A DNA stretch of 64,000 nt, taken from contig NZ_BCMF01000009.1 of the NCBI RefSeq assembly GCF_002217925.1, positions 45,576-109,575 of the forward strand. The letters run 5' to 3'. Of this stretch, positions 8,686 through 17,524 are shown in pieces. Source of the DNA: Secundilactobacillus mixtipabuli (lineage in GTDB: Bacteria; Bacillota; Bacilli; Lactobacillales; Lactobacillaceae). Each line of letters opens with the position of its first letter. Position 1 is the stretch's first letter. Made by a program: the position numbers and the translations under genes. A model generated the notes under the pieces. That model saw nothing but the letters and a program-made list of their open reading frames with translations, was not told the DNA's origin and did not search any database.

Positions 8686-8725
8686 CAAAAAAGCGGTAAG
8701 CTCATTTATCCAGAGCTTACCGCTT
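8686..8725 (-). terminator. Terminator of the large membrane protein gene
   Basis: AGCGGTAAGCTC (8692-8703) pairs perfectly with GAGCTTACCGCT (8713-8724); on the minus strand it is followed by TTTTTT. Confidence 0.88.
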
Positions 8726-8736
8726 ATGATTACTCG

Positions 8737-10584
8737 TTATTTCTGTGTCTTAATCGACTGGTTCTTATAGGTTTCCAGGCCAACATTTGCCGTTGCCAGC
8801 TGGTTCTTATCTGAAGCAGTGGCTTTAAAGCTGACCTTATCACCAGCCTGAATGAACTGATCAATTGGCTGGAAAGTCTTTGCGGAAGTATCCATCCGGT
8901 AAACGTGGCTGTCACCCTTTAAGATAAACAAGATCTGCTTATCATCGGGTTTGACCACTCGTTCGACGGTTCCAGAAATCGTCTTACCGGTCACTTTCGG
9001 CGCAGATATTGCGCCTGTCTTAGCGCCGACCCGCTGCTGGAAAATTTCCAGCGTACTCTGGGCATCATCGCCAATGGCATAGGTCCCGCTTTGGTTATTT
9101 CCATCCGCCAGTAGATAAACAAATTTCATAAAGGAGTTATTATCCCGGTCAAGCATGGAAACAACCCAGGTCGGATTGCCATTGATTCTGTACAGTAACG
9201 GTAAGGTCCCCTTATAGTTTTGCGGGTTAATATCTTGCTGCGCGTATGAAATCGCCCGTTCTGGCGTCATGACGTTACCGTGCTCACGGTAGTAATGAAG
9301 CGTATTGGTTCGAGCATCCACAAAGGCGTAACCCAAGATAGAACTTTGATGGCTATTCACACTGGTCATTCCCGTGAAGTAGTAGACACGACCCTTATAT
9401 GCATACGGTGTTAAGGTATCGCCGCCTTCAGTACCCGCCTTGGTTGGCTGCATCACATCATTATGACCCCCGAAACTAGTTGCGTTCCAGAAACCGTGCC
9501 GGTAACGGCCAAACATAGAAACCTCTTTTTCAACCAGTTCCGGTGTCGCTGCAACGTCCACAAACTTCGGAACTTTATTTGGCGAGTAAACCTTCACCTT
9601 ACCATTGATCGTATTCAAAACAGCCACTTTATAGTGCTTAAAATCAAGGTTACGGTTAAAGTAAGAAAGGGGCTTCGCTAACGTTCTAACGTAGTAAGGC
9701 GTGCCGTTGTTATCCACTTCAAGCTGAGAAGTGTCACCCACCATCGTGTAGCCCATACTATAAGCATTAATTCGCCGATCTGCATCGCGGTTAAAATAGG
9801 CACTTGGCGTATAACGCATCGCTTTAGGCATAAATTTAGGATCAGCATTCTTGTCCGTGGCATTAGTCATGAAATAACCTGGGACTTTTTGGTAGTGAAT
9901 ATAGCGCCAGAAGCCACCTGAAAATTCAACCGGTGCGACGTATACCATCTTGCCCCTGTACATCTGTACTCGCATATGGTTCAAATCATAGACGTTAGAA
10001 TTCTTAAAACTGTTCAGTGAGTTATTCATGTCAGTAGAGACCGTTTGCGGTGCGTTGACAACGGGCGTCTCAGCACTATTCTTGATGACTGGCATTGGCG
10101 CGCCATCCGTGGAATTATTCATTTCAGTTTTGATTGAATTGACTGCGGGCTTGGGATTCATTGAAGTCACAACTGAAGCCACACCGCTAAGGATCATAAC
10201 TGCGACGATTGCTGCAACAGCTGCGCCAACTAACCGGCCAAGCCAGCCAATCGTGATACCAAAATTGCGTAATAAACGACTAAAATAATTATCTTCGTTA
10301 AGTGCCCGTTCTTTGACGGCATTCGGATTGAAAACAAATCGCCGTAACACCGCTGTCACCACAAAACCGCCAATTAACCACATCAACCAGCCATCAATTA
10401 ACGATGGGTAGGCCAAATCTGGCAAATTAAAGTAGGTGTTGATATAGCTCACAATAAAGAGCACGACAATGGTGACGATCCCCCAAAGCCGCCATCGCCG
10501 GTTACTGATCCATAGGAACCAAATAAACGGAATCAATAACCCTGATAATTTAACAAGTGTAATCAAGGCAAAATAACTAAGCAT
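8737..10584 (-). CDS. Large membrane-anchored protein of unknown function
   Basis: 615 residues. The N-terminal 135 or so residues hold about four hydrophobic segments (ALITLVKLSGLLIPFIWFLW, IVTIVVLFIVSYI, LMWLIGGFVVTAVL, LVGAAVAAIVAVMILSGVAS). These are followed by an Asn/Ser-rich linker and a long soluble region (about 190-615) rich in Tyr/Phe/Asn, ending in a beta-rich segment (TISGTVERVVKPDDKQILFI, then YRMDTSAKTFQPID). Topology suggests that the large domain faces outside. No enzymatic motif was recognised and I cannot assign a named family. Monocistronic with its own terminator. Confidence 0.8.
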   Translation of the reverse strand: MLSYFALITLVKLSGLLIPFIWFLWISNRRWRLWGIVTIVVLFIVSYINTYFNLPDLAYPSLIDGWLMWLIGGFVVTAVLRRFVFNPNAVKERALNEDNYFSRLLRNFGITIGWLGRLVGAAVAAIVAVMILSGVASVVTSMNPKPAVNSIKTEMNNSTDGAPMPVIKNSAETPVVNAPQTVSTDMNNSLNSFKNSNVYDLNHMRVQMYRGKMVYVAPVEFSGGFWRYIHYQKVPGYFMTNATDKNADPKFMPKAMRYTPSAYFNRDADRRINAYSMGYTMVGDTSQLEVDNNGTPYYVRTLAKPLSYFNRNLDFKHYKVAVLNTINGKVKVYSPNKVPKFVDVAATPELVEKEVSMFGRYRHGFWNATSFGGHNDVMQPTKAGTEGGDTLTPYAYKGRVYYFTGMTSVNSHQSSILGYAFVDARTNTLHYYREHGNVMTPERAISYAQQDINPQNYKGTLPLLYRINGNPTWVVSMLDRDNNSFMKFVYLLADGNNQSGTYAIGDDAQSTLEIFQQRVGAKTGAISAPKVTGKTISGTVERVVKPDDKQILFILKGDSHVYRMDTSAKTFQPIDQFIQAGDKVSFKATASDKNQLATANVGLETYKNQSIKTQK

Positions 10585-10662
10585 GGCTAATCCTCTTTCC
10601 TGTTATCCAAAATGAGTTAACTGTAGTATACCAAATTGTCGCCTTCACAGTATGAGAAGAAC

Positions 10663-10883
10663 ACAAGAGGCTGTGACACAACTCGGTAGATTCCAGAATA
10701 TAACACCAAACGACGTCATTCCGATGGGCTTTATCGGGATGGCGTCGTTTGGTGTTATATGGCCGGAATCTGAGTTGTAGAGCCGGCTAAGGCTATATTT
10801 AAGTAATGTTCTAAAGCAAATTTTCGGATGAGTGTGGGACAAGAAATTAAATTAACTTCTTGTCGATATAGACTTATGGTCAG
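10663..10883 (-). repeat. Dispersed structured repeat, copy 2 (full, reverse orientation)
   Basis: Reverse-oriented copy of about 221 bp. Read on the minus strand it has CATAAGTCTATATCGACAAG, ATATAGCCTTA, AACTCAGATTCCGGCCAT, a core stem AACACCAAACGACG against CGTCGTTTGGTGTT (one mismatch beyond), then TCTGGAATCTACCGAGTTG and TGTCACAGCCTCTTGT. It lies 33 nt downstream of the 105-residue ORF, between two minus-strand genes. Confidence 0.85.
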
Positions 10884-10916
10884 CTTATATCTATGTTCTC
10901 ACATTAATACCTTCGA

Positions 10917-11234
10917 CTAAGAGACGCTTGCCGCAAACGTGTCAATCAGCCGGGCAATTTCTTGAATCACCGTAACAACGTTGATGTCTTTGACTGCTAA
11001 GCTCCCAGTTGCCAGTAATTTTTCAGCTTTTTGCTTATCAGTCAGCTCAATGTGATATTTTTCTAACAATGTGTTTAATAAATAGTCTGCACTACTTTCA
11101 CGTGCTTCTTTTAATTTAAAGTCTTCAGAATGTCCAGATTCATCAACCCATAGTGTAAATGTCTGTAAATTACGACAAACATGAGAAATGAAATTTTTAT
11201 CTTCTGGCGTTAGCAAGTAGATACTGTCGTTCAC
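10917..11234 (-). CDS. Conserved-looking hypothetical protein
   Basis: 105 residues from a GTG start, with GGTGG about 6 nt upstream. Acidic, helical, soluble; starts MNDSIYLLTPEDKNFISHV and contains KLLATGSLAVKDINVVTVIQ. No family recognised. It is divergent from the response-regulator gene (197 bp apart). Confidence 0.65.
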   Translation of the reverse strand: MNDSIYLLTPEDKNFISHVCRNLQTFTLWVDESGHSEDFKLKEARESSADYLLNTLLEKYHIELTDKQKAEKLLATGSLAVKDINVVTVIQEIARLIDTFAASVS

Positions 11235-11431
11235 TTTGAACCACCACTCTCAATTTAAATTCATGATTCTCTCATTTTTCTTTAAGTCTAACACAACTCT
11301 AAAAAGATTGAAAGAAATGGGATGAAATCGCTTTCTTAGCCATCAACACATGGTATTATTGAGGTAATTAATCTCTGAATGTCGGTGTTATATATAATCT
11401 TAATCAAAACTATAGAAAGGAGCTAATGACT

Positions 11432-12085
11432 ATGTATCGTGTGCTAATTGCTGACAATCATCCCATTTATCGGGTTGGCCTAAAAGCCATTATTGATGCC
11501 CAGCCAAATTTTAAAGTCATGGCTGAAGTTAGCGACGCCACGGATGCTTACGTAAAAGTTGCCGAAGGCGGTATTGATGTGGTGGTGATGGCAATGACCA
11601 TGCCTCCTGGTGAGTGCGGTATCAGCGCTACTCAGCGAATTCATGAAGATTACCCTGACGTTAAAGTACTGATCAATACCGCCCATGATGAGCATCACTA
11701 CATCGATGATAGTCTCCACTATGGTGCTGCTGGCTACGTTTTAAAGAATTCACCCGAGTCAGAGTTTATTGATGCACTCACAACCGTGGTCAAAAACCGA
11801 ATTTTTGTTGACCAAAACATCGTGCTGACACCGGCTGACTTTAAACGGATTGACTCAGCTCAGGCTGACGAGCAGCTCTACTATTATAACGCGCTATCCA
11901 GCCGGGAACGAGAAGTCCTACCACTAATGGTTTTAAGCTGGTCAAATAAAGAGATTGCCAGTCGGCTGTTTATTACCACCAAAACGGTTGAGGCACATAA
12001 AGCTAACATTATGCGTAAACTCGATTATCCTTCTCACGCAAAATTAGTTAAATATGCTGTTAAGAATGGTATCGTTAATTTTTAA
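11432..12085 (+). CDS. NarL/FixJ-type response regulator lacking the phosphoacceptor Asp
   Basis: 217 residues from ATG 11432 (AAAGGAG 9 nt upstream; ATG 11426 is too close to it). A receiver domain (about residues 1-120) begins MYRVLIADNHPIYRVGLKAI, and a C-terminal LuxR-type HTH (about 150-215) has LSSREREVLPLMV and the recognition segment SNKEIASRLFITTKTVEAHK. The strand that normally ends in the phosphorylated Asp reads VVVMAMTMPPGECG, with Ala in that position. The conserved Thr (INTAH) and Lys (VLKNS) remain. No histidine kinase is adjacent. It is probably a phosphorylation-independent regulator. Confidence 0.88.
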   Translation: MYRVLIADNHPIYRVGLKAIIDAQPNFKVMAEVSDATDAYVKVAEGGIDVVVMAMTMPPGECGISATQRIHEDYPDVKVLINTAHDEHHYIDDSLHYGAAGYVLKNSPESEFIDALTTVVKNRIFVDQNIVLTPADFKRIDSAQADEQLYYYNALSSREREVLPLMVLSWSNKEIASRLFITTKTVEAHKANIMRKLDYPSHAKLVKYAVKNGIVNF

Positions 12086-12144
12086 AAAGACCCGTACCAG
12101 TCATACCTCCTCAATAAGAGGTGTCACTGGAACGAGTCTTTTTT
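12084..12144 (+). terminator. Terminator between response regulator and XRE regulator
   Basis: Long stem from AAAAAGAC through CCAGT and ACCTC, paired with GAGGT, ACTGG and GTCTTTTTT; it serves the response regulator and probably the convergent gene. Confidence 0.85.
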
Positions 12145-12152
12145 AAATATCA

Positions 12153-13037
12153 CTAAGCTTCACGCAACTGGCCTTTTTCCAATTGCCGCTTTAAGGCTGC
12201 CAGTTTAACTTCCACAACTTCATTTTGATTAATTTTAGCAAAGGCTAACGTCTCACTCATTAAGCCTTGTACGGTCAAAGTTGGCCGATGCAATGCGATA
12301 GCACACTGGGTTGCTAGGAACTTTAAGTCCGGCAAATAAAAGGTGACATGCTGTTCAGAGCATAGTCCCACCCCAATATTAATCAACCGTTCACTGTCTG
12401 CGTAATGCTGCTGGGTCATTTCAAATTCAGCGGTGTAATACACCATCATCAGTACCCGTAAGTAATACTGCTCGTTTTGCTGTTCATCAGGTAACTGGCT
12501 CAAAAATTGTTTGACTTTATTGAAGTATGCCTGTGCCCGCTTGGGTTGATGATTCCGCGAATACATCTCCGCCATTCCAAGAAAGCCTAAAGACGTAAAA
12601 ATAGTTTTTTGCTTGGGGTCAAGAACGTTAAAGATGAGCGATAAATCATAGCTCACATCGATTACATGGCCATTCGTCAAAGCGGTCATTAATCCCCTCA
12701 AGTAGTAAAACTGCATTTGAGCCACCACTGACTGGATCTGATCAGGATCAATGACTGCCAGTTCTTGAAACGCCTGACAGTAGTCTTCCATCATCAACCG
12801 CTTTTCAATATCATCTAGTGCCCCGCTTAATTGTGTGACCGTAGATTCTTCAGCTTGGTAAAGTTCTTCTACCGTCATTCCCAGTCGGGCACACAGCTGC
12901 GTCAGGATTGTGAGTGATGGCACATGAGTATTGCTTTCAAACTTACTAAGTGTTGCTTGAGTACAGATACCATCACAAAGCTTACATTGAGACATTTTGA
13001 GTGCTTTCCTGCGTTTAATAAAACAAGTCACGTTCAT
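12153..13037 (-). CDS. Rgg/PlcR-like XRE regulator with helical repeat domain
   Basis: 294 residues: an N-terminal HTH (about residues 1-60; FIKRRKALKMSQCKLCDGIC, TQATLSKFESNTHVPSLTIL) and a C-terminal alpha-helical domain with TPR-like repeats (YYLRGLMTA, QPKRAQAYFNKVKQFL, EFEMTQQHYADSERLINIG). This is the architecture of Rgg/RRNPP regulators, many of which bind short peptides. The Cys-Lys-Leu-Cys-x-x-x-Cys cluster in the HTH is notable. No small peptide gene was found beside it. It is divergent from preTA, 409 bp away. Confidence 0.82.
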   Translation of the reverse strand: MNVTCFIKRRKALKMSQCKLCDGICTQATLSKFESNTHVPSLTILTQLCARLGMTVEELYQAEESTVTQLSGALDDIEKRLMMEDYCQAFQELAVIDPDQIQSVVAQMQFYYLRGLMTALTNGHVIDVSYDLSLIFNVLDPKQKTIFTSLGFLGMAEMYSRNHQPKRAQAYFNKVKQFLSQLPDEQQNEQYYLRVLMMVYYTAEFEMTQQHYADSERLINIGVGLCSEQHVTFYLPDLKFLATQCAIALHRPTLTVQGLMSETLAFAKINQNEVVEVKLAALKRQLEKGQLREA

Positions 13038-13106
13038 CTATTCTCACCCCTGTTCCTTACCTTTTTGAATACTTCTATTATAAGGTCATCCCGCATTTAC
13101 CACTAT

Positions 13107-13137
13107 TAGGAATCACCCTAACCACCCAAAATTCCTA
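13107..13137. promoter_or_regulatory. Inverted repeat upstream of the Rgg-like gene
   Basis: TAGGAAT (13107-13113) and ATTCCTA (13131-13137), a perfect 7-bp inverted repeat with 17-bp spacing, 70-100 bp upstream of the regulator start. Candidate operator; the binder is unknown. Confidence 0.35.
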
Positions 13138-13331
13138 TTCCAGAATATATTATTCAAAAATGATATGGCAACTTTTGTGTGCCCTTCAACTCACGTTAAG
13201 TCAAACAGTTAAATCCTGTTAAATCAGCTTTTATACTCGAAAATAAGCGAGTTTATATAATATTTTATATCAAATTTTCACACAAAATATAACTGAAATA
13301 AGCGTTACAACGACGTATCCTGGCACAAAAT

Positions 13332-13345
13332 TGTAAGCGCTTTTG
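13332..13345. promoter_or_regulatory. cre-like site upstream of preT
   Basis: TGTAAGCGCTTTTG matches the CcpA cre consensus at 12 of 14 positions. The identical 14-mer precedes the aldo-keto reductase at 28109. It lies about 100 bp upstream of preT, close to a plausible promoter (TTGCCA-N18-TATTCT). The remaining 409-bp gap holds no ORF. Confidence 0.5.
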
Positions 13346-13446
13346 CCATCGGTAATCACAGCGTGCTATTCTACAACCATCAGATATGTGAAAAAGAGCA
13401 CAATTGTAATTCACTACTAATTCTCAACAAAGTGAGGCCGATTACC

Positions 13447-14679
13447 ATGACTAAAAAGTACGAAACAGAAGCTCCTGGTTATACCATGACAACGGTAATG
13501 GAAGAAGCAGCCCGTTGCCTGCTATGTCACGATGCACCGTGTTCTGCTGCTTGCCCAGCACACACTGATCCCGCAAAATTTATTCGTAGTGTTCGTTTTC
13601 GTAACGTGAAAGGCGCTGCCGAAACCATCCGTGAAAACAACGCGTTAGGTGCCATTTGCGCCCGGGTCTGCCCTACCGAAAAGTACTGTGAACTCGCTTG
13701 CTCACGTAGCGGCATCGATGTCCCAATCGATATTGGTGGCATTCAACGTTACGTCACCGATTTCGAACAAGCAGCCGATATGCACATCCTCCATAAGGGT
13801 GACAGCAATGGCATGCACATCGCCATTGTTGGTAGTGGCCCTGCCGGGTTACAATCAGCAACTACCCTATTGGAAAAAGGCTACAGCGTCGACATTTACG
13901 AAAAGAATGCCAAAGCAGGTGGCTACCTGACGTACGGAATCCCAGAATACCGTCTGCCAAGCAACATTGTTGATTACGAAATCAAGCGGATCACTGATAT
14001 GGGTGCCAATATTCATTTCAATACCGTTATCGGCGAAGACATCACCATGGACGAATTAAAAGCCCAAAACGATGCCGTGATCGTTGCTATCGGTGCTAGT
14101 GAAGCTAAAGTTTTGCCAATGTTTGAAAACAATGACGCCGTTGAAACCGCTGTTTCCTTCTTAGCTAGAACTAAAGAAGCTAAAGGCAATATCGAATTAC
14201 CAAAAGATGCGTTGGTCATCGGTGGTGGTGACGTTGCCATGGACGTTGTCACAACGCTTAAGAAACTAGGTGTTAAGCACGTCACAGACGCAGCTTACGA
14301 AGAATTTGACGAGTTCCGTGCTTCTAAGAAAGAATTAGCTGGTGCTGAACGCGAGGGCGTTACGATCATCGACGGTTACATCCCTGAAAGTGTTGATGGC
14401 CACACCGTCACCCTTAAGCATCGTCACATCAACAGTAAAATGACGGTTGAAGCTGATGCAATTATTCTGGCCATTGGGCAAGAAACCAACGCCAAAAATC
14501 TTGGCATCCGTCTTGAACACGGCGAAGCCCCATCAGCCGGCTACAGGACACACGATCCAAAGATCTTCATCACAGGCGATATCGCTAAAGGTGATAAAAC
14601 CGTTGTCTATGCCGTTCAAAAAGGAAAAGAAGTCGCCGATGAAATCGACAGTATTTTAGGAGGCAAAAGTCATGATTAA
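13447..14679 (+). CDS. preT: NAD-dependent dihydropyrimidine dehydrogenase, flavoprotein subunit
   Basis: 410 residues from ATG 13447 ([14 protein letters not shown]), 9 nt after GTGAGG; the 28-residue upstream extension lacks a ribosome binding site. N-terminal Cys clusters [14 protein letters not shown] and [16 protein letters not shown] match the Fe-S region of glutamate-synthase-type small subunits. FAD binding is shown by [13 protein letters not shown] and NAD(P)H binding by [12 protein letters not shown]. It overlaps preA by 8 nt, so the pair is translationally coupled. With PreA it reduces uracil or thymine to the 5,6-dihydro form using NADH. Confidence 0.92.
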   Translation: MTKKYETEAPGYTMTTVMEEAARCLLCHDAPCSAACPAHTDPAKFIRSVRFRNVKGAAETIRENNALGAICARVCPTEKYCELACSRSGIDVPIDIGGIQRYVTDFEQAADMHILHKGDSNGMHIAIVGSGPAGLQSATTLLEKGYSVDIYEKNAKAGGYLTYGIPEYRLPSNIVDYEIKRITDMGANIHFNTVIGEDITMDELKAQNDAVIVAIGASEAKVLPMFENNDAVETAVSFLARTKEAKGNIELPKDALVIGGGDVAMDVVTTLKKLGVKHVTDAAYEEFDEFRASKKELAGAEREGVTIIDGYIPESVDGHTVTLKHRHINSKMTVEADAIILAIGQETNAKNLGIRLEHGEAPSAGYRTHDPKIFITGDIAKGDKTVVYAVQKGKEVADEIDSILGGKSHD

Positions 14680-15937
14680 TAAAGACTTATCAATTGATTT
14701 TTTGGGCGTTCACTTTGAAAACCCCTTCTGCTTATCATCTTCACCTGTAGGCAACTGTTACGAAATGTGTGCCAAAGCCTTTGATGAGGGCTGGGGCGGT
14801 ATCGTCTTCAAGACCATTGGTCCCGAAGACTTCGAAGTTGATGAAGTTTCACCACGATTTGACGAACTAACTAAGGAAGGCACCCCCTTCGTTGCCTTCA
14901 AGAACATGGAGCAAATTGCAGAACACCCTTTAAAGCAGAACTTAGCTGATTTAAAGAAATTAAAGGAAAACTATCCAGATAAAGTCGTCATTGCTTCCAT
15001 CATGGGCCCAACTGAAAAGGACTGGGAAGAATTGGCACGGTTGGTGACTGACGCCGGTGCCGACATGATTGAAATGAACCTGTCTTGCCCGCAAATGACT
15101 TCTCACGCCATGGGTTCTGATGTTGGTTCAAACCCACCATTAGTCAAAAAGTACTGTGAAGCTGTTAAGCGCGGGTCTGATTTACCAATGATGGCAAAGA
15201 TGACGCCAAACATCACCGACATGGTCCCAGCTGCAAAGGCTGCCATGGCTGGTGGTGCTGACGGGATTGCCACGATCAACACCGTTAAATCCATTTCAAA
15301 CGTCGATCTCGAAAAGAAGACAGCTTTACCGATCGTTAACGGCCAAGGTTCTGTTTCTGGTCTTTCAGGTAAAGCGGTTAAGCCAATCGCTCTGCGGTTC
15401 ATTCAGCAATTGCGGGTTGCTTCCGGTTTGGAGCAGCTGCCAATCTCTGGTATCGGCGGTATCGAAACCTGGGAAGACGCCGTTGAATTTATCCTCATGG
15501 GCTCAACGACCCTTCAAGTTACCACCGCTGTTATGCAGTATGGTTACCGGATCGTCGAAGACATGAAGAACGGTTTAATGCACTATATGGAAGAACAAGG
15601 TGTTGAACACCTCTCGGAATTAGTTGGTTTAGCCAACAAGAACATCGTGCCAGCTGAAGATCTGGACCGGAACTACAAAGTTTATCCAGAAATCGATTGG
15701 GATAAATGTATTGGCTGCGGTCGCTGCTTCATTAGCTGTTATGACGGTGCTCACCAAGCCATTTCTTGGGACGAGAAGACTCGTCGGCCATCCATTGACA
15801 CAAGTAAATGTGTGGGCTGTCACCTCTGCGCCCTAGTTTGCCCAGTTCATGCGATTCACCCCGGTAAGATCGTTATGAAGGAAGGCCGTAAAGGCGATCC
15901 ATCGAAAGTCGATGTTGTCTCACAACGACTTAATTAA
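14672..15937 (+). CDS. preA: NAD-dependent dihydropyrimidine dehydrogenase, catalytic subunit
   Basis: 421 residues: a dihydroorotate-dehydrogenase-like FMN barrel (about 1-320; [21 protein letters not shown] with the catalytic Cys region, [17 protein letters not shown]) and a C-terminal two-cluster ferredoxin domain ([11 protein letters not shown] and [12 protein letters not shown]). This is the usual PreA length and layout. It acts with PreT; in a fermentative lactobacillus the reaction may serve pyrimidine turnover or NADH disposal (inference). A strong hairpin separates it from the DUF1097 gene. Confidence 0.93.
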   Translation: MINKDLSIDFLGVHFENPFCLSSSPVGNCYEMCAKAFDEGWGGIVFKTIGPEDFEVDEVSPRFDELTKEGTPFVAFKNMEQIAEHPLKQNLADLKKLKENYPDKVVIASIMGPTEKDWEELARLVTDAGADMIEMNLSCPQMTSHAMGSDVGSNPPLVKKYCEAVKRGSDLPMMAKMTPNITDMVPAAKAAMAGGADGIATINTVKSISNVDLEKKTALPIVNGQGSVSGLSGKAVKPIALRFIQQLRVASGLEQLPISGIGGIETWEDAVEFILMGSTTLQVTTAVMQYGYRIVEDMKNGLMHYMEEQGVEHLSELVGLANKNIVPAEDLDRNYKVYPEIDWDKCIGCGRCFISCYDGAHQAISWDEKTRRPSIDTSKCVGCHLCALVCPVHAIHPGKIVMKEGRKGDPSKVDVVSQRLN

Positions 15938-15971
15938 GCTTTACCATTGCGTGCTAATATAGTAAGCTAAC

Positions 15972-16016
15972 AAAGCCAGTCACTGAAACGACATTGCGTT
16001 CAGGTGGCTGGCTTTT
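15972..16016 (+). terminator. Terminator after preTA
   Basis: AAAGCCAGTCACTGAA pairs with TTCAGGTGGCTGGCTTT, followed by T. It ends 18 nt before the DUF1097 start, so read-through may give a lower level of that gene. Confidence 0.75.
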
Positions 16017-16034
16017 CGTAAAGGAGTGGACATC

Positions 16035-16580
16035 ATGAAAATTAGTAAAGACGTTTGGATTTCATCAATCGGTGTTGGTTTGACAACCCTCATCTTCTGC
16101 CTGATTTCTGGCTCGTTTCACCTTTGGATGAGCGGTGCAGCCTTCATTGCAGCCTCTTACTTTTTCGGTGCCGGTGCACCAATGGATAAGGTTTTAAATA
16201 TCTCAGTTAGTTTCTTATTTGGGATTGCCTTAGGCTGTTTCTGCCTCTGGATCATCAGTTTCCCTCACTTGGGAGACGTTATCCCAAGTTCGCTTATCTT
16301 TGGCTTTTTAACTTTCCTAGTGCTGTTCCTGCAGGGAACGGTCCTGAAGTTTGCTGAAGTCCCCGCCTGGTTACTAGCTTGGGGGACGACAATGCTGATC
16401 ATTACCAACATCACGATCCAGAGCTGGCCAGTCTTCTTAATTCAACTCGTTGTTTCCATGTATCTCGGCGTTTACCTGATAATTATTGGCTCTAATTACT
16501 TTTCTAAGTGGATGTATAAGCTGTTTCCGAATAAGAAATCTGAAGAGACGTCTGCACAAGAAAGAAAACGGGTTTCGTAG
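16035..16580 (+). CDS. DUF1097-family membrane protein
   Basis: 181 residues from ATG 16035 (MKISKDVWISSIGVGLTTLI), 8 nt after AAAGGAG. Five to six hydrophobic segments fill residues 8-160, with the charged tail NKKSEETSAQERKRVS inside. It resembles DUF1097 (YcdZ-type) proteins of unknown function. The position right after preTA, behind a terminator with read-through potential, hints at a link to pyrimidine uptake or by-product export, which is only inference. Confidence 0.75.
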   Translation: MKISKDVWISSIGVGLTTLIFCLISGSFHLWMSGAAFIAASYFFGAGAPMDKVLNISVSFLFGIALGCFCLWIISFPHLGDVIPSSLIFGFLTFLVLFLQGTVLKFAEVPAWLLAWGTTMLIITNITIQSWPVFLIQLVVSMYLGVYLIIIGSNYFSKWMYKLFPNKKSEETSAQERKRVS

Positions 16581-16665
16581 CTGGAATAGTCACACATTAT
16601 TGATTTTCTCTGTTAATTTAGTCAAGCCTGTCTATCTTAGAGATTAAACGTAACTATCAAAAGGG

Positions 16666-16715
16666 AATAAGTCGTCTGACTATTTACTTCAATAGCCAAA
16701 CGACTTATTTCTTTT
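16666..16715. terminator. Terminator between DUF1097 and glycerophosphodiesterase
   Basis: AATAAGTCGT (16666-16675) pairs with ACGACTTATT (16700-16709), extended by TGACTATT/AATAGCCA pairing. Convergent genes flank it. Confidence 0.75.
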
Positions 16716-16824
16716 ATAGTGTTTGGCACCCTTTTTCGAACCACAGAATATCAACAGGCCACTAAGAAATCTAAAGTAAAGACAGGAATTGTCCACTCAA
16801 ATCAATCAGCTTCTTCACTTAGAT

Positions 16825-17514
16825 TTAAACGACCAGTAGTTGATCTCGCGTTCTCATTGCCTTTTCAAAATCATCCGTGAAAATACCATCCACATCTTGT
16901 GAAAAAAGCTTGATCATCTGTTTTTCGTTATTAACTGTCCAAATCCGTTCAATTAGACCTTCATTAGCTTGCGCATGATGTAAATGCAATCCGTTTAAAT
17001 GTTCTGCTTTCATGAATTGAAGCGGATCATGAACCGTATGGTCAGTCAAAAAACAGTAGTTCTGACTATCATCTAGTTCCTGACAAATTTTCAAGCTCTC
17101 TAAATTAAACGATGAATAAATGACAGGATGTCGTAAATGGGCTTGACTAACTTGTTTTAAAACGATTTTTTCAATTCCCTCATAATGAATTTTATCGGTT
17201 TTAAACTCCAAGTTTAATATCACATCAACATTCTTTACCAGTTCCAAAAATTCATATAGCGTAGGGATCGATTCGCCACTTCTTAATTTAAACGTCTTTA
17301 ATTGATCATAATCGTAATCACAGATTCGACCCTTACCAGTCGTTGTTCGATCAATTGTTTCATCATGCATAATGACTGGCAGTCGATCACGAGTCAAGTG
17401 CACGTCAAATTCAATTCCTTCAACGTTATGTTCAATAGCGTACCGAAATCCCTGCATAGAATTTTCTGGAAATTTTGCTGGAATACCCCGGTGACCGAAT
17501 ATCAAAGTTGACAT
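16825..17514 (-). CDS. ugpQ: Cytoplasmic glycerophosphodiester phosphodiesterase
   Basis: 229 residues from ATG 17514 (MSTLIFGHRGIPAKFPENSM), 6 nt after AGGAGG; the longer frame has no ribosome binding site. GDPD catalytic motifs: HRG (residues 8-10), FDVHLTRDRLPVIMHDETID (metal-binding Asp, catalytic His) and EFK. No signal peptide, so it acts inside the cell and would release glycerol-3-phosphate from imported glycerophosphodiesters. It is the last gene of the ugp-like operon, 10 nt after ugpB. Confidence 0.92.
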   Translation of the reverse strand: MSTLIFGHRGIPAKFPENSMQGFRYAIEHNVEGIEFDVHLTRDRLPVIMHDETIDRTTTGKGRICDYDYDQLKTFKLRSGESIPTLYEFLELVKNVDVILNLEFKTDKIHYEGIEKIVLKQVSQAHLRHPVIYSSFNLESLKICQELDDSQNYCFLTDHTVHDPLQFMKAEHLNGLHLHHAQANEGLIERIWTVNNEKQMIKLFSQDVDGIFTDDFEKAMRTRDQLLVV

Positions 17515-17524
17515 AGTGTGCCTC

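Noticed and set aside
10645..10842. 65-codon minus-strand frame in repeat copy 2
   Set aside because: It is made entirely of repeat sequence and its counterpart in other copies is interrupted.
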